A stretch of 64,000 bases of DNA from an uncultured Muribaculaceae bacterium (GCA_910583775.1 CAJTYD010000003.1:1-64000); one strand, 5' to 3'; counted from the stretch's first letter, positions 1-7,906 are shown. A program made the numbers and translations. Notes: generated by a model not told the origin, from the sequence alone.

Positions 1-62
1 GCTATCGTAAATTCTGGAACTATAAAGAAAATAGCAAACTAATATATGAAACTGACAGATAA
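1..62 (+). CDS. 3' end of an upstream gene, frame uncertain
   Basis: The window opens inside what is probably the end of another gene. Frame 3 is open from base 3 to a TAA at 60-62 and would give a C-terminus rich in aromatic and lysine residues (ending IYETDR), overlapping the next start by 17 bases. Frame 1 is open to a TAA at 40-42 and would end TIKKIAN. I cannot tell which is real, and no product can be named from so few residues. Confidence 0.3.
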   Translation, partial: YRKFWNYKENSKLIYETDR

Positions 63-423
63 GCGATTTTGGATAGTGTGGGCGATTGCTGAACTATTAC
101 TGTTAGCCTCGTGCCTAGATTCTGCTTTAAGGAGCCAATCACTTGGCATGATGTGCGTTTTCGCAGTGACTCAACCGTTAATGATAACTTTAGCATTATT
201 AAAGTTCAGTCACCGGAATGGTGCATTAGTAAATCTTATAATAGTCAGTTTGTATTTAATTTATTCATTATATCTAAGGTTATCGGATGAAGATTCCGAT
301 GGTTGGGCTTGGTTTGTTTTTACGGTTGTAGTGCCTATAGTGCAATGCGTAATAGTGTTACTATACTGGGGCCTTGCTAAACTTGCCGAAGTTGCAAGAC
401 ATAAAGAGGAATTATCAAAATAA
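46..423 (+). CDS. small multi-pass membrane protein of unknown function
   Basis: A 125-residue protein that I do not recognise. Hydrophobic stretches near residues 8-25, 34-53, 61-77 and 88-112 suggest three or four membrane segments. A short acidic loop (LSDEDSDGW) precedes the last helix and the tail is basic and polar. The ATG lies just after the end of an upstream frame, so it may belong to an operon that starts outside the window. It is fairly AT-rich and sits beside repeat elements and an accessory module, which fits a strain-variable gene. Confidence 0.6.
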   Translation: MKLTDKRFWIVWAIAELLLLASCLDSALRSQSLGMMCVFAVTQPLMITLALLKFSHRNGALVNLIIVSLYLIYSLYLRLSDEDSDGWAWFVFTVVVPIVQCVIVLLYWGLAKLAEVARHKEELSK

Positions 424-547
424 TTTTTGCCTATTGTTACAAGTTGATTCACTACCGCCCATAGACAGAAAAATCCCGATGCTCACGCAGCAGGATTCCG
501 GATAGTAAAGAAATTGTCCTATTACAATGGCAGTAAAGAAAAAGCTA

Positions 548-733
548 TAAGTAAGTATTGAAATTTAAACGATATTAAATGAAGAAATTTCTTTTATACT
601 TACTACGGTTTCTTTTTGGTTGCTTCCGGCTTGTCGTTCAGTCGCATATGTCTATATGCTCCTTCTCTCCGCACCGGAATCAACTCAAAAATAAACTCGT
701 ATTAAGTATAAATTAAATTCCAACACTTACTTA
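548..733. repeat. MITE-like element with 21-bp terminal inverted repeats
   Basis: The ends at 548-568 (TAAGTAAGTATTGAAATTTAA) and 713-733 are inverted copies agreeing at 19 of 21 positions, enclosing about 186 bp with no credible reading frame. The first 57 bp (548-604) also resemble a second copy at 13514-13571 upstream of mutA. This is the signature of a non-autonomous transposable or palindromic element. No clear target-site duplication could be fixed because the ends are themselves TA-rich. Confidence 0.5.
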
Positions 734-822
734 TTGTCGAATAGTCAGGTTCAAGCAGATTCCTGAGAGTGTCAAGGGATATATATAATATTTAAGTTTC
801 GTATGTAATTCTAATAATCTTT

Positions 823-1059
823 AATCTCACGCAAAGGCGCAAAGATGGCTAAATTTTAGATTGTCAGGATATATGCTGCAATTATAAGCACGCTAAGTCG
901 GCGCCTACGGCTTTTTAAGCCCGCAAAGTCTGCCGCGACATGACGAAGCCGGCTTTGCGTGCTTCAGATCTGCTTGAGCAGGTCATCTTGGCGAACTTTA
1001 TTTTTAGTCGCATGTGACGCAAAAAAATCTTTGTCTTCTCTGCGCCTTTGCGTGAGATT
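823..1059. repeat. nested inverted-repeat element with 23-bp ends
   Basis: The left end 823-845 and right end 1037-1059 are inverted copies matching at 22 of 23 bases, with the core ATCTCACGCAAAGGCGCA. A second inverted pair, 888-901 and 949-962, sits inside (12 of 14 matching). The element is about 237 bp, carries no gene, and fills most of the gap before the GLPGLI gene. The ACGCAAAGGCGCAAAG motif type is, from memory, frequent as a dispersed intergenic repeat in Bacteroidetes. A 14-bp copy of its right end recurs alone at 5252-5265. Confidence 0.55.
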
Positions 1060-1148
1060 TAAAATATTGAGAATCAATTTATAATATTATCAGAATTAAC
1101 TTGCGAAACCTGAGTATAATAGAAATATTTTGGATGAAAATGTGCGAT

Positions 1149-1164
1149 TGTGACATTTGTCACA
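1149..1164. promoter_or_regulatory. CRP/FNR-type operator upstream of the GLPGLI gene
   Basis: TGTGACATTTGTCACA is a perfect dyad and matches the general CRP/FNR-superfamily pattern TGTGA-N6-TCACA. Its centre is about 41.5 bases before the start point expected from the -7 box at 1186-1193, the position typical of class II activation. The regulator that binds it is not in the window. Confidence 0.45.
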
Positions 1165-1185
1165 GCTTTTGTCATTTAAATTCTA

Positions 1186-1193
1186 TATATTTG
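1186..1193 (+). promoter_or_regulatory. -7 promoter box of the GLPGLI-regulator operon
   Basis: TATATTTG fits the Bacteroidetes -7 consensus TAnnTTTG. No TTTG lies at the usual 19-20 bp spacing, which fits a promoter needing an activator at the adjacent dyad (1149-1164). It predicts a start near 1198, so translation must begin at 1212 or 1218 and not at the upstream in-frame ATG at 1101. Confidence 0.5.
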
Positions 1194-1211
1194 CTATTAA
1201 ATAAGCCGATA

Positions 1212-2096
1212 ATGAATATGAGAATATTTAAACCTGTCTTTATATTACTTCTTTTATGTGCCTCTCTTGAATTATGTGCTAAGAAGAAAGCACAGGATTA
1301 TCCACGGGCAGAAATAAAGGCAAGCTATAATTACCATTATAAGTTTATGCGTAACGGCGATGGTGTCGTTGTAGAAAAAGATGTTCCCTTCATTCTGCTT
1401 GCAAACCACAATCAGAGCAAATTCTATTGTCCGAGTACGGAGTATAAGGATTCCTTGCTTTCCACGCCTTCGGGGAGAGCAAAAGAAAGGGAGATGTTTA
1501 ATGCAGCAGCCGCGGCCTATGTGCAGAATCGGGATCGCAGCGCTATGGACGGAGTGGTATATCACACCCGTTTATATGTGACAAAGGATTTTGCCAAATC
1601 TATTTCCACTACCTACGATCAAGCAGGAATGGGTGAATGCGGATATTATGATGAACCCTTCTCCGAAATAGAATGGGTGATAGAGGGCGACAGCACTAAA
1701 ACGATTCTGGACTATCAGTGTGTGATGGCCTCCACCGATTATCACGGTCGGAAGTGGACTGTGTGGTTCACACCTGAAATTCCGATGCAGGATGGTCCGT
1801 GGAAATTCTGCGGATTACCGGGACTTGTTATGGAAGCAAGTGAGCCATCAGGACAACATAGTTTTTCTATCTCAGGTATTGAAATCAGCTCCCAACCTAT
1901 TTATCCGGTGTTCAAGACTGATTATGAAAAGATGAACAGACATGAAATGCTTCGGGTGCAGAGACATTATAGGGAAAACAGCAATGCGATGTTCAAGGCA
2001 GCTACCGGAATTGAACTTAGCGGAAATGTCGATACTCCCGTTACAGAAGAGAGCCGAAAGTATGACTTCCTTGAAACAGATTACAGAAAAGAATGA
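1212..2096 (+). CDS. GLPGLI family secreted protein
   Basis: A 294-residue protein (292 if the ATG at 1218 is used). The first 20 or so residues (RIFKPVFILLLLCASLELCA) form a signal peptide, so it is exported. The family hallmark CGLPGLVMEA is visible near residue 200, preceded by the usual WTVWFTPEIP...DGPWKF segment; this identifies the GLPGLI / Porph_ging family (TIGR01200), whose function is not established. I chose 1212 because a -7 promoter box lies at 1186-1193, downstream of the longer frame's ATG at 1101. Its end overlaps the regulator gene by ATGA, indicating translational coupling. It probably acts in the periplasm together with the nearby outer-membrane receptor. Confidence 0.8.
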   Translation: MNMRIFKPVFILLLLCASLELCAKKKAQDYPRAEIKASYNYHYKFMRNGDGVVVEKDVPFILLANHNQSKFYCPSTEYKDSLLSTPSGRAKEREMFNAAAAAYVQNRDRSAMDGVVYHTRLYVTKDFAKSISTTYDQAGMGECGYYDEPFSEIEWVIEGDSTKTILDYQCVMASTDYHGRKWTVWFTPEIPMQDGPWKFCGLPGLVMEASEPSGQHSFSISGIEISSQPIYPVFKTDYEKMNRHEMLRVQRHYRENSNAMFKAATGIELSGNVDTPVTEESRKYDFLETDYRKE

Positions 2097-2926
2097 TGAT
2101 GCAAGATAATACAACGGTAACTAACGGGGTCTCCGGACTTCGGTATGGAATGTTCATTCCTCTGGCATTGATAATAGCGTCGGTAATTTCCTGTTGCTTC
2201 TCCTATTCAGACGCCAGACAAAACATAACGAATGACCTAAATGATGCGATTTTAGCGTTGGCCAATGAAAATAGCGAACTGTGGACGCGCCCCGACACCG
2301 TTGCGGCCATACGCCAGATGTATGAAACCACGCATAAACCCCTGATATATCAGGCATCCGACGTCAATTTCAAGAACACATCTCTGAAGGAAGAGGCTTA
2401 CTTCACACTCGCATTGGTCGACAAAAAGAATACTGCGCCTAAAATCCGGGGAAACAAAATAGCTTCGGATTCCATCATGCTCGTCCCGGAACGGACAACC
2501 GATGGACTTGCAATTCAGGTCCAGGGATTTGCCGATTGTTCGATGGCATCCATATTCATTGCTTCAGACCAGACTTTACCCGGAATTCTATTCTCGCTTT
2601 CTATCCTTTCAATGGCGAGTATGTTTATTTGGAAAAGAAGGAAACAGAATCTCCCTGTCTCCACGCTTATTTCCCCTCCTGTGTCACCCTCGCTCGATGG
2701 CATACGACTTACTCCCATGCAACGACAGTTCGCTCAGATGCTTCTTGACGCTCCGGATATGAAAGTGGATAAAAGAATATTGTGCGAGACTCTCTGGGGC
2801 AATAAAAGTAATGCGGAAGAATCACTTTATACTCTTGTCAGACGAACAAAAAATGCTCTTGCCGAGGCAAATATGGAAATTATATGCAACCGGGGAGACT
2901 CATACGAACTCCGTGTAAATTATTGA
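2093..2926 (+). CDS. membrane-anchored winged-helix transcriptional regulator
   Basis: A 277-residue one-component regulator. One membrane segment lies at about residues 18-37 and a second at 162-180, followed by a basic KRRK stop-transfer. The roughly 125 residues between them should face the periplasm. Residues 204-277 form an OmpR/ToxR-like winged helix, with LYTLVRRTKNAL as recognition helix and NRGDSYEL matching the usual RGxGYxL wing. The DNA-binding end is C-terminal, unlike ToxR or CadC. The start overlaps the GLPGLI gene (ATGA at 2093-2096; three ATGs are possible). It probably senses a periplasmic signal and controls the receptor gene directly downstream, where three GTCAGA repeats lie. 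The function is inferred from domain and position. Confidence 0.7.
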   Translation: MMMQDNTTVTNGVSGLRYGMFIPLALIIASVISCCFSYSDARQNITNDLNDAILALANENSELWTRPDTVAAIRQMYETTHKPLIYQASDVNFKNTSLKEEAYFTLALVDKKNTAPKIRGNKIASDSIMLVPERTTDGLAIQVQGFADCSMASIFIASDQTLPGILFSLSILSMASMFIWKRRKQNLPVSTLISPPVSPSLDGIRLTPMQRQFAQMLLDAPDMKVDKRILCETLWGNKSNAEESLYTLVRRTKNALAEANMEIICNRGDSYELRVNY

Positions 2927-2937
2927 TCTTTAATACT

Positions 2938-2964
2938 GTCAGAATTTGTCAGATAAAAGTCAGA
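2938..2964 (+). promoter_or_regulatory. three GTCAGA direct repeats, candidate winged-helix operator
   Basis: GTCAGA occurs at 2938, 2948 and 2959, spaced 10 and 11 bp, so all three copies face the same side of the helix. This is the way OmpR/PhoB-type winged helices bind, and the block resembles a Pho box in spacing and in its TGTCA core. A near-consensus -7 box, CATTTTTG at 2988-2995, places the repeats at about -36 to -62. The gene immediately upstream encodes such a regulator. Confidence 0.5.
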
Positions 2965-2998
2965 CAATTTTTTAAGCTCGGACGTATCATTTTTGCTT

Positions 2999-3022
2999 GC
3001 TTTGCGGAAAAATTCGCAAAGC
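2999..3022 (+). promoter_or_regulatory. 8-bp stem hairpin abutting the receptor start codon
   Basis: GCTTTGCG (2999-3006) and CGCAAAGC (3015-3022) are perfect complements around an 8-base AT-rich loop. The stem ends at the base before the ATG at 3023. If transcription starts near 3000, the mRNA would begin with this hairpin, which could stabilise the 5' end or limit ribosome access. Confidence 0.45.
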
Positions 3023-5104
3023 ATGAAAACAAAAGTTCTAATCTCAACTCTGGCAGCTTTTCTTATAATCGGAAGAGGCAACGCACAGAAACAGGAAAAC
3101 AGAGACAGCCTCACTCGCGAACTTCAGGAGGTGATCGTTACAGCTAAACAGCCGGCTACTAAATTAGTCAGGTCTACCCTCGTTTCAACTATAGCAGGAA
3201 CAAATCTTGCAGACCTTGGTACTGCTCTCGATGTTCTCGCGCAGTTACCGATGATTAAAGTTGAGGACAACGCCGTCAGTGTCATAGGTAAGAACAATAT
3301 CGAAATCTATATTGACGGGCGCCCCATGCGCGATGACCAGGAGTTGCGACAACTGCTTTCTTCCAATTTGAAGAAAGTGGAATTACTCATGGCTCCCGGA
3401 GCCGCTTATGCAAGTACAACCGGAGCAGTGCTTAAAATCACGACACGGCGTAATTTCGTGAAAGGGCTGTCGCTTACCGACCGGTTTCTACTTGAAAGTC
3501 GCCGCAAATGGTCGGTATTGGACTACCTCGCCCTCAGCTATCGGACCGGTAATTGGGAAATCTTTGCCAACGGTACGATAAATCATTATAACTCACTCAC
3601 AAAGGGTATGACAACCAATACGCTCGTTTACGATGGCAAGAACACGGTCATCGGCAGTTCTCAGCGCATTTCCTCCCCGACAACAACGGGCGTTATCAAG
3701 GCAGGATTCAACTATACAAAAGGTCCACAATCGTTTGGCGCATACTACCGTTACAATCCCGAACGCGGTAACTTAAAAAACACAGGTAGCGAATGGCTCA
3801 ATGACAACCCTCCGATCAGCAGTAATATAGACAAGCATACCAATGCTCACAGTCACCTCGCTTCTCTATATTATGAAAATACCTTTGCCGAAAAATATCT
3901 TCTTCACTTCGACGGCGATTTCCGCCGGGTACATGAGAGCAATTCCGTATCGACGACCTATACAGATTCGTCTAATCCGGCAGTGAACTCAACAGATGAG
4001 CGGACTTCAACGCTTTGGGCCGGGAAGCTGTATCTTAACTTTCCTATCTGGAACGGAAATTTCACTGTAGGGACTCAGGAAAGCTATACGCATTCCTCTC
4101 TCGACTACCGTATGCTTAACAATGCCGTCAGTGAATATATTCCTTCATCACTGACGGATGCAAGGCAGACTTCCGCGGCTCTATTCGCATCCTGGTCGCG
4201 TCTGTTCGGTAATTTCTCCCTCTCGGCCGGGGCAAGATATGAGTATGTGGATTATGACTTTAAGGTTAACGGCAAACGCGATGAAGATGTAAGTCGCCGC
4301 GACAATCTGCTTACACCCGACGTGTCGCTCGGATATTCGTTTAATGAAGAAACGCAGATAAGTCTCAGTTATAAAATGGCGACTGTGAAACCGTCATATT
4401 CTCAGCTGACAGGATCGCTCAGCTACACAGGGTTGCATCAGATCGAGGGCGGCAATCCGAGGCTGCATGACGAAAGAATGCACGACATTCAACTGTTCAG
4501 CCTATGGAAAGGGTTTATGCTACAGGCTGATTACACACGGTCGTTCGATACATACGCCTTTGTAAAACAGCTCTATCCTGCCGAAAATCTCCAGTTGCTT
4601 ATGCATCCGGTCAATATCGATGTTTCAGCCCTGAGTCTTTATATTGTATGGAGCAGGCCTGTATGTCGTTGGACCCCGAACGTCACGGTCGGCATGTATC
4701 GGCAATGGTTACAGCTTGACAATACCCGATACGACAAACCGCTATTCTCTTATTATTTCGACAACACTTTCTCCCTGCCGCACGGATGGACGATCACGGC
4801 CAATATCAGCGGCAGGTCGCAGGGTGATATGCATACCAACCGTTTTGAAGCATCATGTTTTACTATGGACGCATCGGTCGGGAAGACATTCCTGAACAAA
4901 TCGCTGACCCTCAAACTGTCTGTCACCGATATATTCAATACGGCAAACAATGACTGGACTATGAACACTTACGGCGTCTTTGTTGACAAACACCAAAGCT
5001 ACGACCGCAGGGGCCTGACCCTCAACATTATCTACAACTTCCAGCCACGCAAGAGCAAGTACAAAGGCTCCTCGGCAGCCGAAGACGAGATGAAACGCCT
5101 TTAA
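3023..5104 (+). CDS. TonB-dependent receptor-like outer-membrane beta-barrel protein
   Basis: A 693-residue outer-membrane protein. Residues 1-21 are a signal peptide ending near GRGNAQ. A TonB-box-like stretch (LQEVIVTAK) follows, then a plug domain with DVLAQLPMIKVEDNAVSVIG and GKNNIEIYIDGRPM, then a long barrel of alternating strands; the organisation matches the outer membrane beta-barrel family (OMP_b-brl_3). It lacks the N-terminal carboxypeptidase-regulatory domain common in Bacteroidota SusC-type receptors. A frame extending to a TTG at 2993 was rejected because the ATG at 3023 begins the signal peptide. The substrate is unknown. Its position after a GLPGLI gene and a membrane-bound regulator suggests a small import or sensing module. 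Confidence 0.8.
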   Translation: MKTKVLISTLAAFLIIGRGNAQKQENRDSLTRELQEVIVTAKQPATKLVRSTLVSTIAGTNLADLGTALDVLAQLPMIKVEDNAVSVIGKNNIEIYIDGRPMRDDQELRQLLSSNLKKVELLMAPGAAYASTTGAVLKITTRRNFVKGLSLTDRFLLESRRKWSVLDYLALSYRTGNWEIFANGTINHYNSLTKGMTTNTLVYDGKNTVIGSSQRISSPTTTGVIKAGFNYTKGPQSFGAYYRYNPERGNLKNTGSEWLNDNPPISSNIDKHTNAHSHLASLYYENTFAEKYLLHFDGDFRRVHESNSVSTTYTDSSNPAVNSTDERTSTLWAGKLYLNFPIWNGNFTVGTQESYTHSSLDYRMLNNAVSEYIPSSLTDARQTSAALFASWSRLFGNFSLSAGARYEYVDYDFKVNGKRDEDVSRRDNLLTPDVSLGYSFNEETQISLSYKMATVKPSYSQLTGSLSYTGLHQIEGGNPRLHDERMHDIQLFSLWKGFMLQADYTRSFDTYAFVKQLYPAENLQLLMHPVNIDVSALSLYIVWSRPVCRWTPNVTVGMYRQWLQLDNTRYDKPLFSYYFDNTFSLPHGWTITANISGRSQGDMHTNRFEASCFTMDASVGKTFLNKSLTLKLSVTDIFNTANNDWTMNTYGVFVDKHQSYDRRGLTLNIIYNFQPRKSKYKGSSAAEDEMKRL

Positions 5105-5251
5105 TCTCAACTGCTTCATCTTTAATGGAACGTTAAGTATAAGCTATGATACATATCTCTAATATTCAGATATATAAATCTCTCATGTCCCTACTATAGA
5201 ACTAAATCTGTTCTCTTACTTTTAAGGCAGGGATGACAATCCTTCGACTTA

Positions 5252-5265
5252 CTTTGCGTGAGATT
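5252..5265 (+). repeat. solo copy of the 823-1059 element end
   Basis: CTTTGCGTGAGATT is identical to part of the right terminal repeat at 1046-1059. No partner end lies nearby, so it may be a remnant of the same element family. Confidence 0.35.
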
Positions 5266-5320
5266 ATATGCAGAATATTAGCAATATATGTCATATAATA
5301 TATTTAACGCAATAATAATG

Positions 5321-5352
5321 TTTGCCAATTTGGAATTTTCTTTATAAATTTG
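5321..5352 (+). promoter_or_regulatory. promoter of higBA
   Basis: TTTG at 5321-5324 and TAAATTTG at 5345-5352 are separated by 20 bp, a full match to the Bacteroidetes -33/-7 consensus. The predicted start is near 5357, giving a short leader before the toxin ATG at 5378. AT-rich partial dyads around 5284-5305 could be antitoxin operators, but this is not certain. Confidence 0.65.
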
Positions 5353-5377
5353 CAACATCTATGAATGCTGAAACGTT

Positions 5378-5671
5378 ATGAGAGTAATAACCGAGGAACC
5401 TTTAAAGAATTACATCTCCATATTTCCCGATACCAAGACAGCCTTGCAAAATTGGCTGAAGATAGTAAAGGAGGCACAATGGGAGTGTTTTGCAGATGTA
5501 AAGAAGAGTTTCAACAGTGTCGATAATGTCGGCAATCAGCATTATGTGTTTAACATTCGTGGGAATCACCATCGTCTTGTCGTAGTCATAAAATTTACAA
5601 TCAAATGGGTGTATATTAGATTTGTAGGAACCCATGAAGAATATGACAAGATAGATTGTTCAACAATATAA
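5378..5671 (+). CDS. higB: HigB-family toxin (putative mRNA interferase)
   Basis: A 97-residue protein with the HigB (RelE-like fold) pattern: an N-terminal helix with NWLKIVKEAQWECFADVKKSF, then FNIRGNHHRLVVVIKF, then WVYIRFVGTHEEYDKID. Family members cleave mRNA, usually on the ribosome. The toxin gene comes first and the antitoxin follows 12 bases later, which is the order typical of higBA and opposite to most toxin-antitoxin pairs. The product begins MRVITEEPLKNYI and has no signal peptide. Length and motifs are complete, so it looks intact. Confidence 0.85.
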   Translation: MRVITEEPLKNYISIFPDTKTALQNWLKIVKEAQWECFADVKKSFNSVDNVGNQHYVFNIRGNHHRLVVVIKFTIKWVYIRFVGTHEEYDKIDCSTI

Positions 5672-5683
5672 CAGAATCCAACT

Positions 5684-6049
5684 ATGACAAAAATAGAAAA
5701 TGAAGCACAATATAGATGGGCACTTTCAAGAATAGAGGAATTACTGCCTCATGTAAAGGACGACACGCCACTTACTGATCCATTCAGCATGGAACTTGAA
5801 TTGCTTTCAGGTCTTGTCGCAGACTATTCCGATGAGCATTTTGCCATCGGAGAGCCATCATTGATAGATATGATAAAGTTACGTATGTTTGAGATGGGGT
5901 TGAACCAGGCGTCATTGGCAAAACTTATAGGAGTAAATCCTTCTCGAATTTGTGAATATCTTTCGGGTAAAAAACAGCCAACTCTCAATCAGGCAAGGGC
6001 AATCAGCAAAAAACTGAATATTGCTCCATCCATTGTTCTCGGTGTATGA
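5684..6049 (+). CDS. higA: HigA-family antitoxin with HTH domain
   Basis: A 121-residue antitoxin. Residues 1-60 are helical and probably wrap the toxin. Residues 64-115 form an HTH_3/Xre domain (IKLRMFEMGLNQASLAKLIG, then VNPSRICEYLSGKKQPTLNQARAISKKL). Such proteins neutralise HigB and repress their own promoter. The gene follows the toxin by 12 bases and is certainly co-transcribed with it. A weak hairpin (6063-6090) followed by TTTTT may end the operon before the convergent U32 gene. Confidence 0.85.
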   Translation: MTKIENEAQYRWALSRIEELLPHVKDDTPLTDPFSMELELLSGLVADYSDEHFAIGEPSLIDMIKLRMFEMGLNQASLAKLIGVNPSRICEYLSGKKQPTLNQARAISKKLNIAPSIVLGV

Positions 6050-6062
6050 AAGAAAGCATTCT

Positions 6063-6099
6063 TATGTCTCGCTAAAGTTTGGGCGACATACTGATTTTT
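6063..6099 (+). terminator. possible terminator of higBA
   Basis: TATGT/ACATA with an inner CGC/GCG forms a bulged stem over 6063-6090, followed by ATTTTTG at 6093-6099. The stem is short, so this is a weak call. Confidence 0.3.
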
Positions 6100-6115
6100 G
6101 TCACGTCCACAGAGC

Positions 6116-7906
6116 TTAAGCCTTATAGATTCTCATGCCGCATTCCTTGCAGTCGAATCTGACGGAAAAACGGTTCTTTCCTGAGACAAGATATAGGGGT
6201 CTGCTGAAATCTTCGGGTCGTATGTTTCTATATTCAGACTTCCTGTTGCCATATCTCTGACAAAGCCCCAATTCGCGTTTTATGCAATAGCGTGTATGCA
6301 TCACCTCAAGGTTTGCCGGTACGTCATCGATTACCTCAATGGCTTCCGATGTCACCTCCGCGCCATGATCCTCATAGAACCCTCGCGCCAGCGAATTCGC
6401 CACATTCTCCGTGCTGTCAACCCTATCCGTCAGGAAAGGATAGTCACGGTTCTCCCCTCTTCTATAGTCAAATCTGTAAGAGGCGAGATTATCCATATCG
6501 AGTGCCTCTATCAGTTTCCTTCGCAACTGCGATAACTGGGATGCCGGGATGAAATAACGACCGCCGAGTTTATCCGTGAAATTACGAAGCACAAACGGAG
6601 TATTACCTAATTTGGCGAAATATGACTTGAAATCCATTGGTTTCTTTGCCTCCTGAAGCTCCGCTTCAAGATCAATTCTGACCCGCACCCCCCTTTCGTC
6701 AGCGGCCGAGATTCCTTTCCCGTCTATCTCTATATCAACCCACATTTTACGTTCGGCCGTATTCTTATCGAGCATAGTCTGCCATTCGCGGTTGAATGTC
6801 CGGTGAATGACGGCGTTCTTAGGTAACTTAAAAGGAGTCGCGCCAATAATCCTGCCGTTAGCGACAGTGTTAACCCTCACCCCTTCATATTCGCCGGAGG
6901 CATTGAAGAAACTTATTCCATCCCCGTTATTAAGTTCACCGGCAGATGCAACCACCTCCCCCATAGATTTGGGAGTGTCAAGCGAAGCCATTCTAACATT
7001 CGATCTTCCCTCCAGGAAATACCGCGTAAACCCACGGTTAAAGCTCTTCGATGGATCCGGGATAAAACTGATATCTGACCTGCCGAAGGAGGAACGCCTG
7101 TATTTCTCGGGATCAGCAGCTATCACGGCGTCAATCTTCGACCTATACCAGGCGGTTATATTTTTTACATAACCCGTTTCTTTGAGCCTACCCTCGATCT
7201 TGAACGAAGAGACGCCGGCCTCAATCATACTCTCAATATTTTCAGTCGCGTTAAAATCTCTAAGCGAAAGAAGGTATTTATTTTTCAAAAGTGTCTTCCC
7301 GTCAGCCGTTACAAGATCGTATGCCATACGGCACATCTGGGCGCACTCTCCGCGGTTGGCGCTTCTTCCGTTTGAGAGATAGCTTGCGCGGCAACGACCG
7401 GAATAGCTTACACAAAGAGCTCCGTGAACAAAACACTCCACCGGAACTGAAACCGAGCTGCATATCTTCTCTATCTCGTTTATCGACAGCTCCCTGGCAA
7501 GAACTATCTGAGAGAAACCTGCCTGCTCAAGAAACTTGGCCTTTTCGACCGTACGGGTGTCGCATTGCGTGCTTGCATGAAGGGCTATGGGAGGTATATT
7601 CATCCGAAGAATCCCCATATCCTGCACAATCAGGGCATCGACACCTATCTCGTATAATTGGGCTATCATCGCCTCTACGTCCGCGAGCTCCCGCTCATAG
7701 ACAATAGTATTGACCGTTACATAAACCCTGCATCTATAGATATGGGCGAAATCCACTACACTCCTGATATCCTCGATGCTGTTTGACGCATTTTTTCTCG
7801 CTCCGTGACTCGGAGCGCCAATATAAACGGCGTCGGCGCCATGCAGGATTGCCTGAATGGCGGTCTCTTTGTCGGCAGCCGGCGAAAGAAGCTCGATCTC
7901 TCTCAT
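6116..7906 (-). CDS. peptidase U32 family protein, RlhA/TrhP-type RNA hydroxylase homologue
   Basis: A 596-residue protein of the so-called peptidase U32 family. The signature region ECFVHGALCVSYSGRC is present around residues 157-172, and further cysteines follow in GECAQMCR, giving a likely four-cysteine iron-sulfur site. Characterised relatives are not proteases: RlhA hydroxylates 23S rRNA C2501 and TrhP acts on tRNA uridine 34. The length and the C-terminal extension (residues about 400-596) fit the longer RlhA-like form with a DUF3656-type region; which RNA is modified cannot be read from sequence. It is the last gene of a leftward group behind smpB, separated by 9 bases. The protein is cytoplasmic. 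Confidence 0.75.
   Translation of the reverse strand: MREIELLSPAADKETAIQAILHGADAVYIGAPSHGARKNASNSIEDIRSVVDFAHIYRCRVYVTVNTIVYERELADVEAMIAQLYEIGVDALIVQDMGILRMNIPPIALHASTQCDTRTVEKAKFLEQAGFSQIVLARELSINEIEKICSSVSVPVECFVHGALCVSYSGRCRASYLSNGRSANRGECAQMCRMAYDLVTADGKTLLKNKYLLSLRDFNATENIESMIEAGVSSFKIEGRLKETGYVKNITAWYRSKIDAVIAADPEKYRRSSFGRSDISFIPDPSKSFNRGFTRYFLEGRSNVRMASLDTPKSMGEVVASAGELNNGDGISFFNASGEYEGVRVNTVANGRIIGATPFKLPKNAVIHRTFNREWQTMLDKNTAERKMWVDIEIDGKGISAADERGVRVRIDLEAELQEAKKPMDFKSYFAKLGNTPFVLRNFTDKLGGRYFIPASQLSQLRRKLIEALDMDNLASYRFDYRRGENRDYPFLTDRVDSTENVANSLARGFYEDHGAEVTSEAIEVIDDVPANLEVMHTRYCIKRELGLCQRYGNRKSEYRNIRPEDFSRPLYLVSGKNRFSVRFDCKECGMRIYKA

Noticed and set aside
1101..1211. N-terminal extension of the GLPGLI gene to the ATG at 1101
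   Set aside because: The extra 37 residues are cysteine- and aromatic-rich with no signal features, and a -7 box at 1186-1193 lies inside them; the signal peptide begins at 1212/1218.
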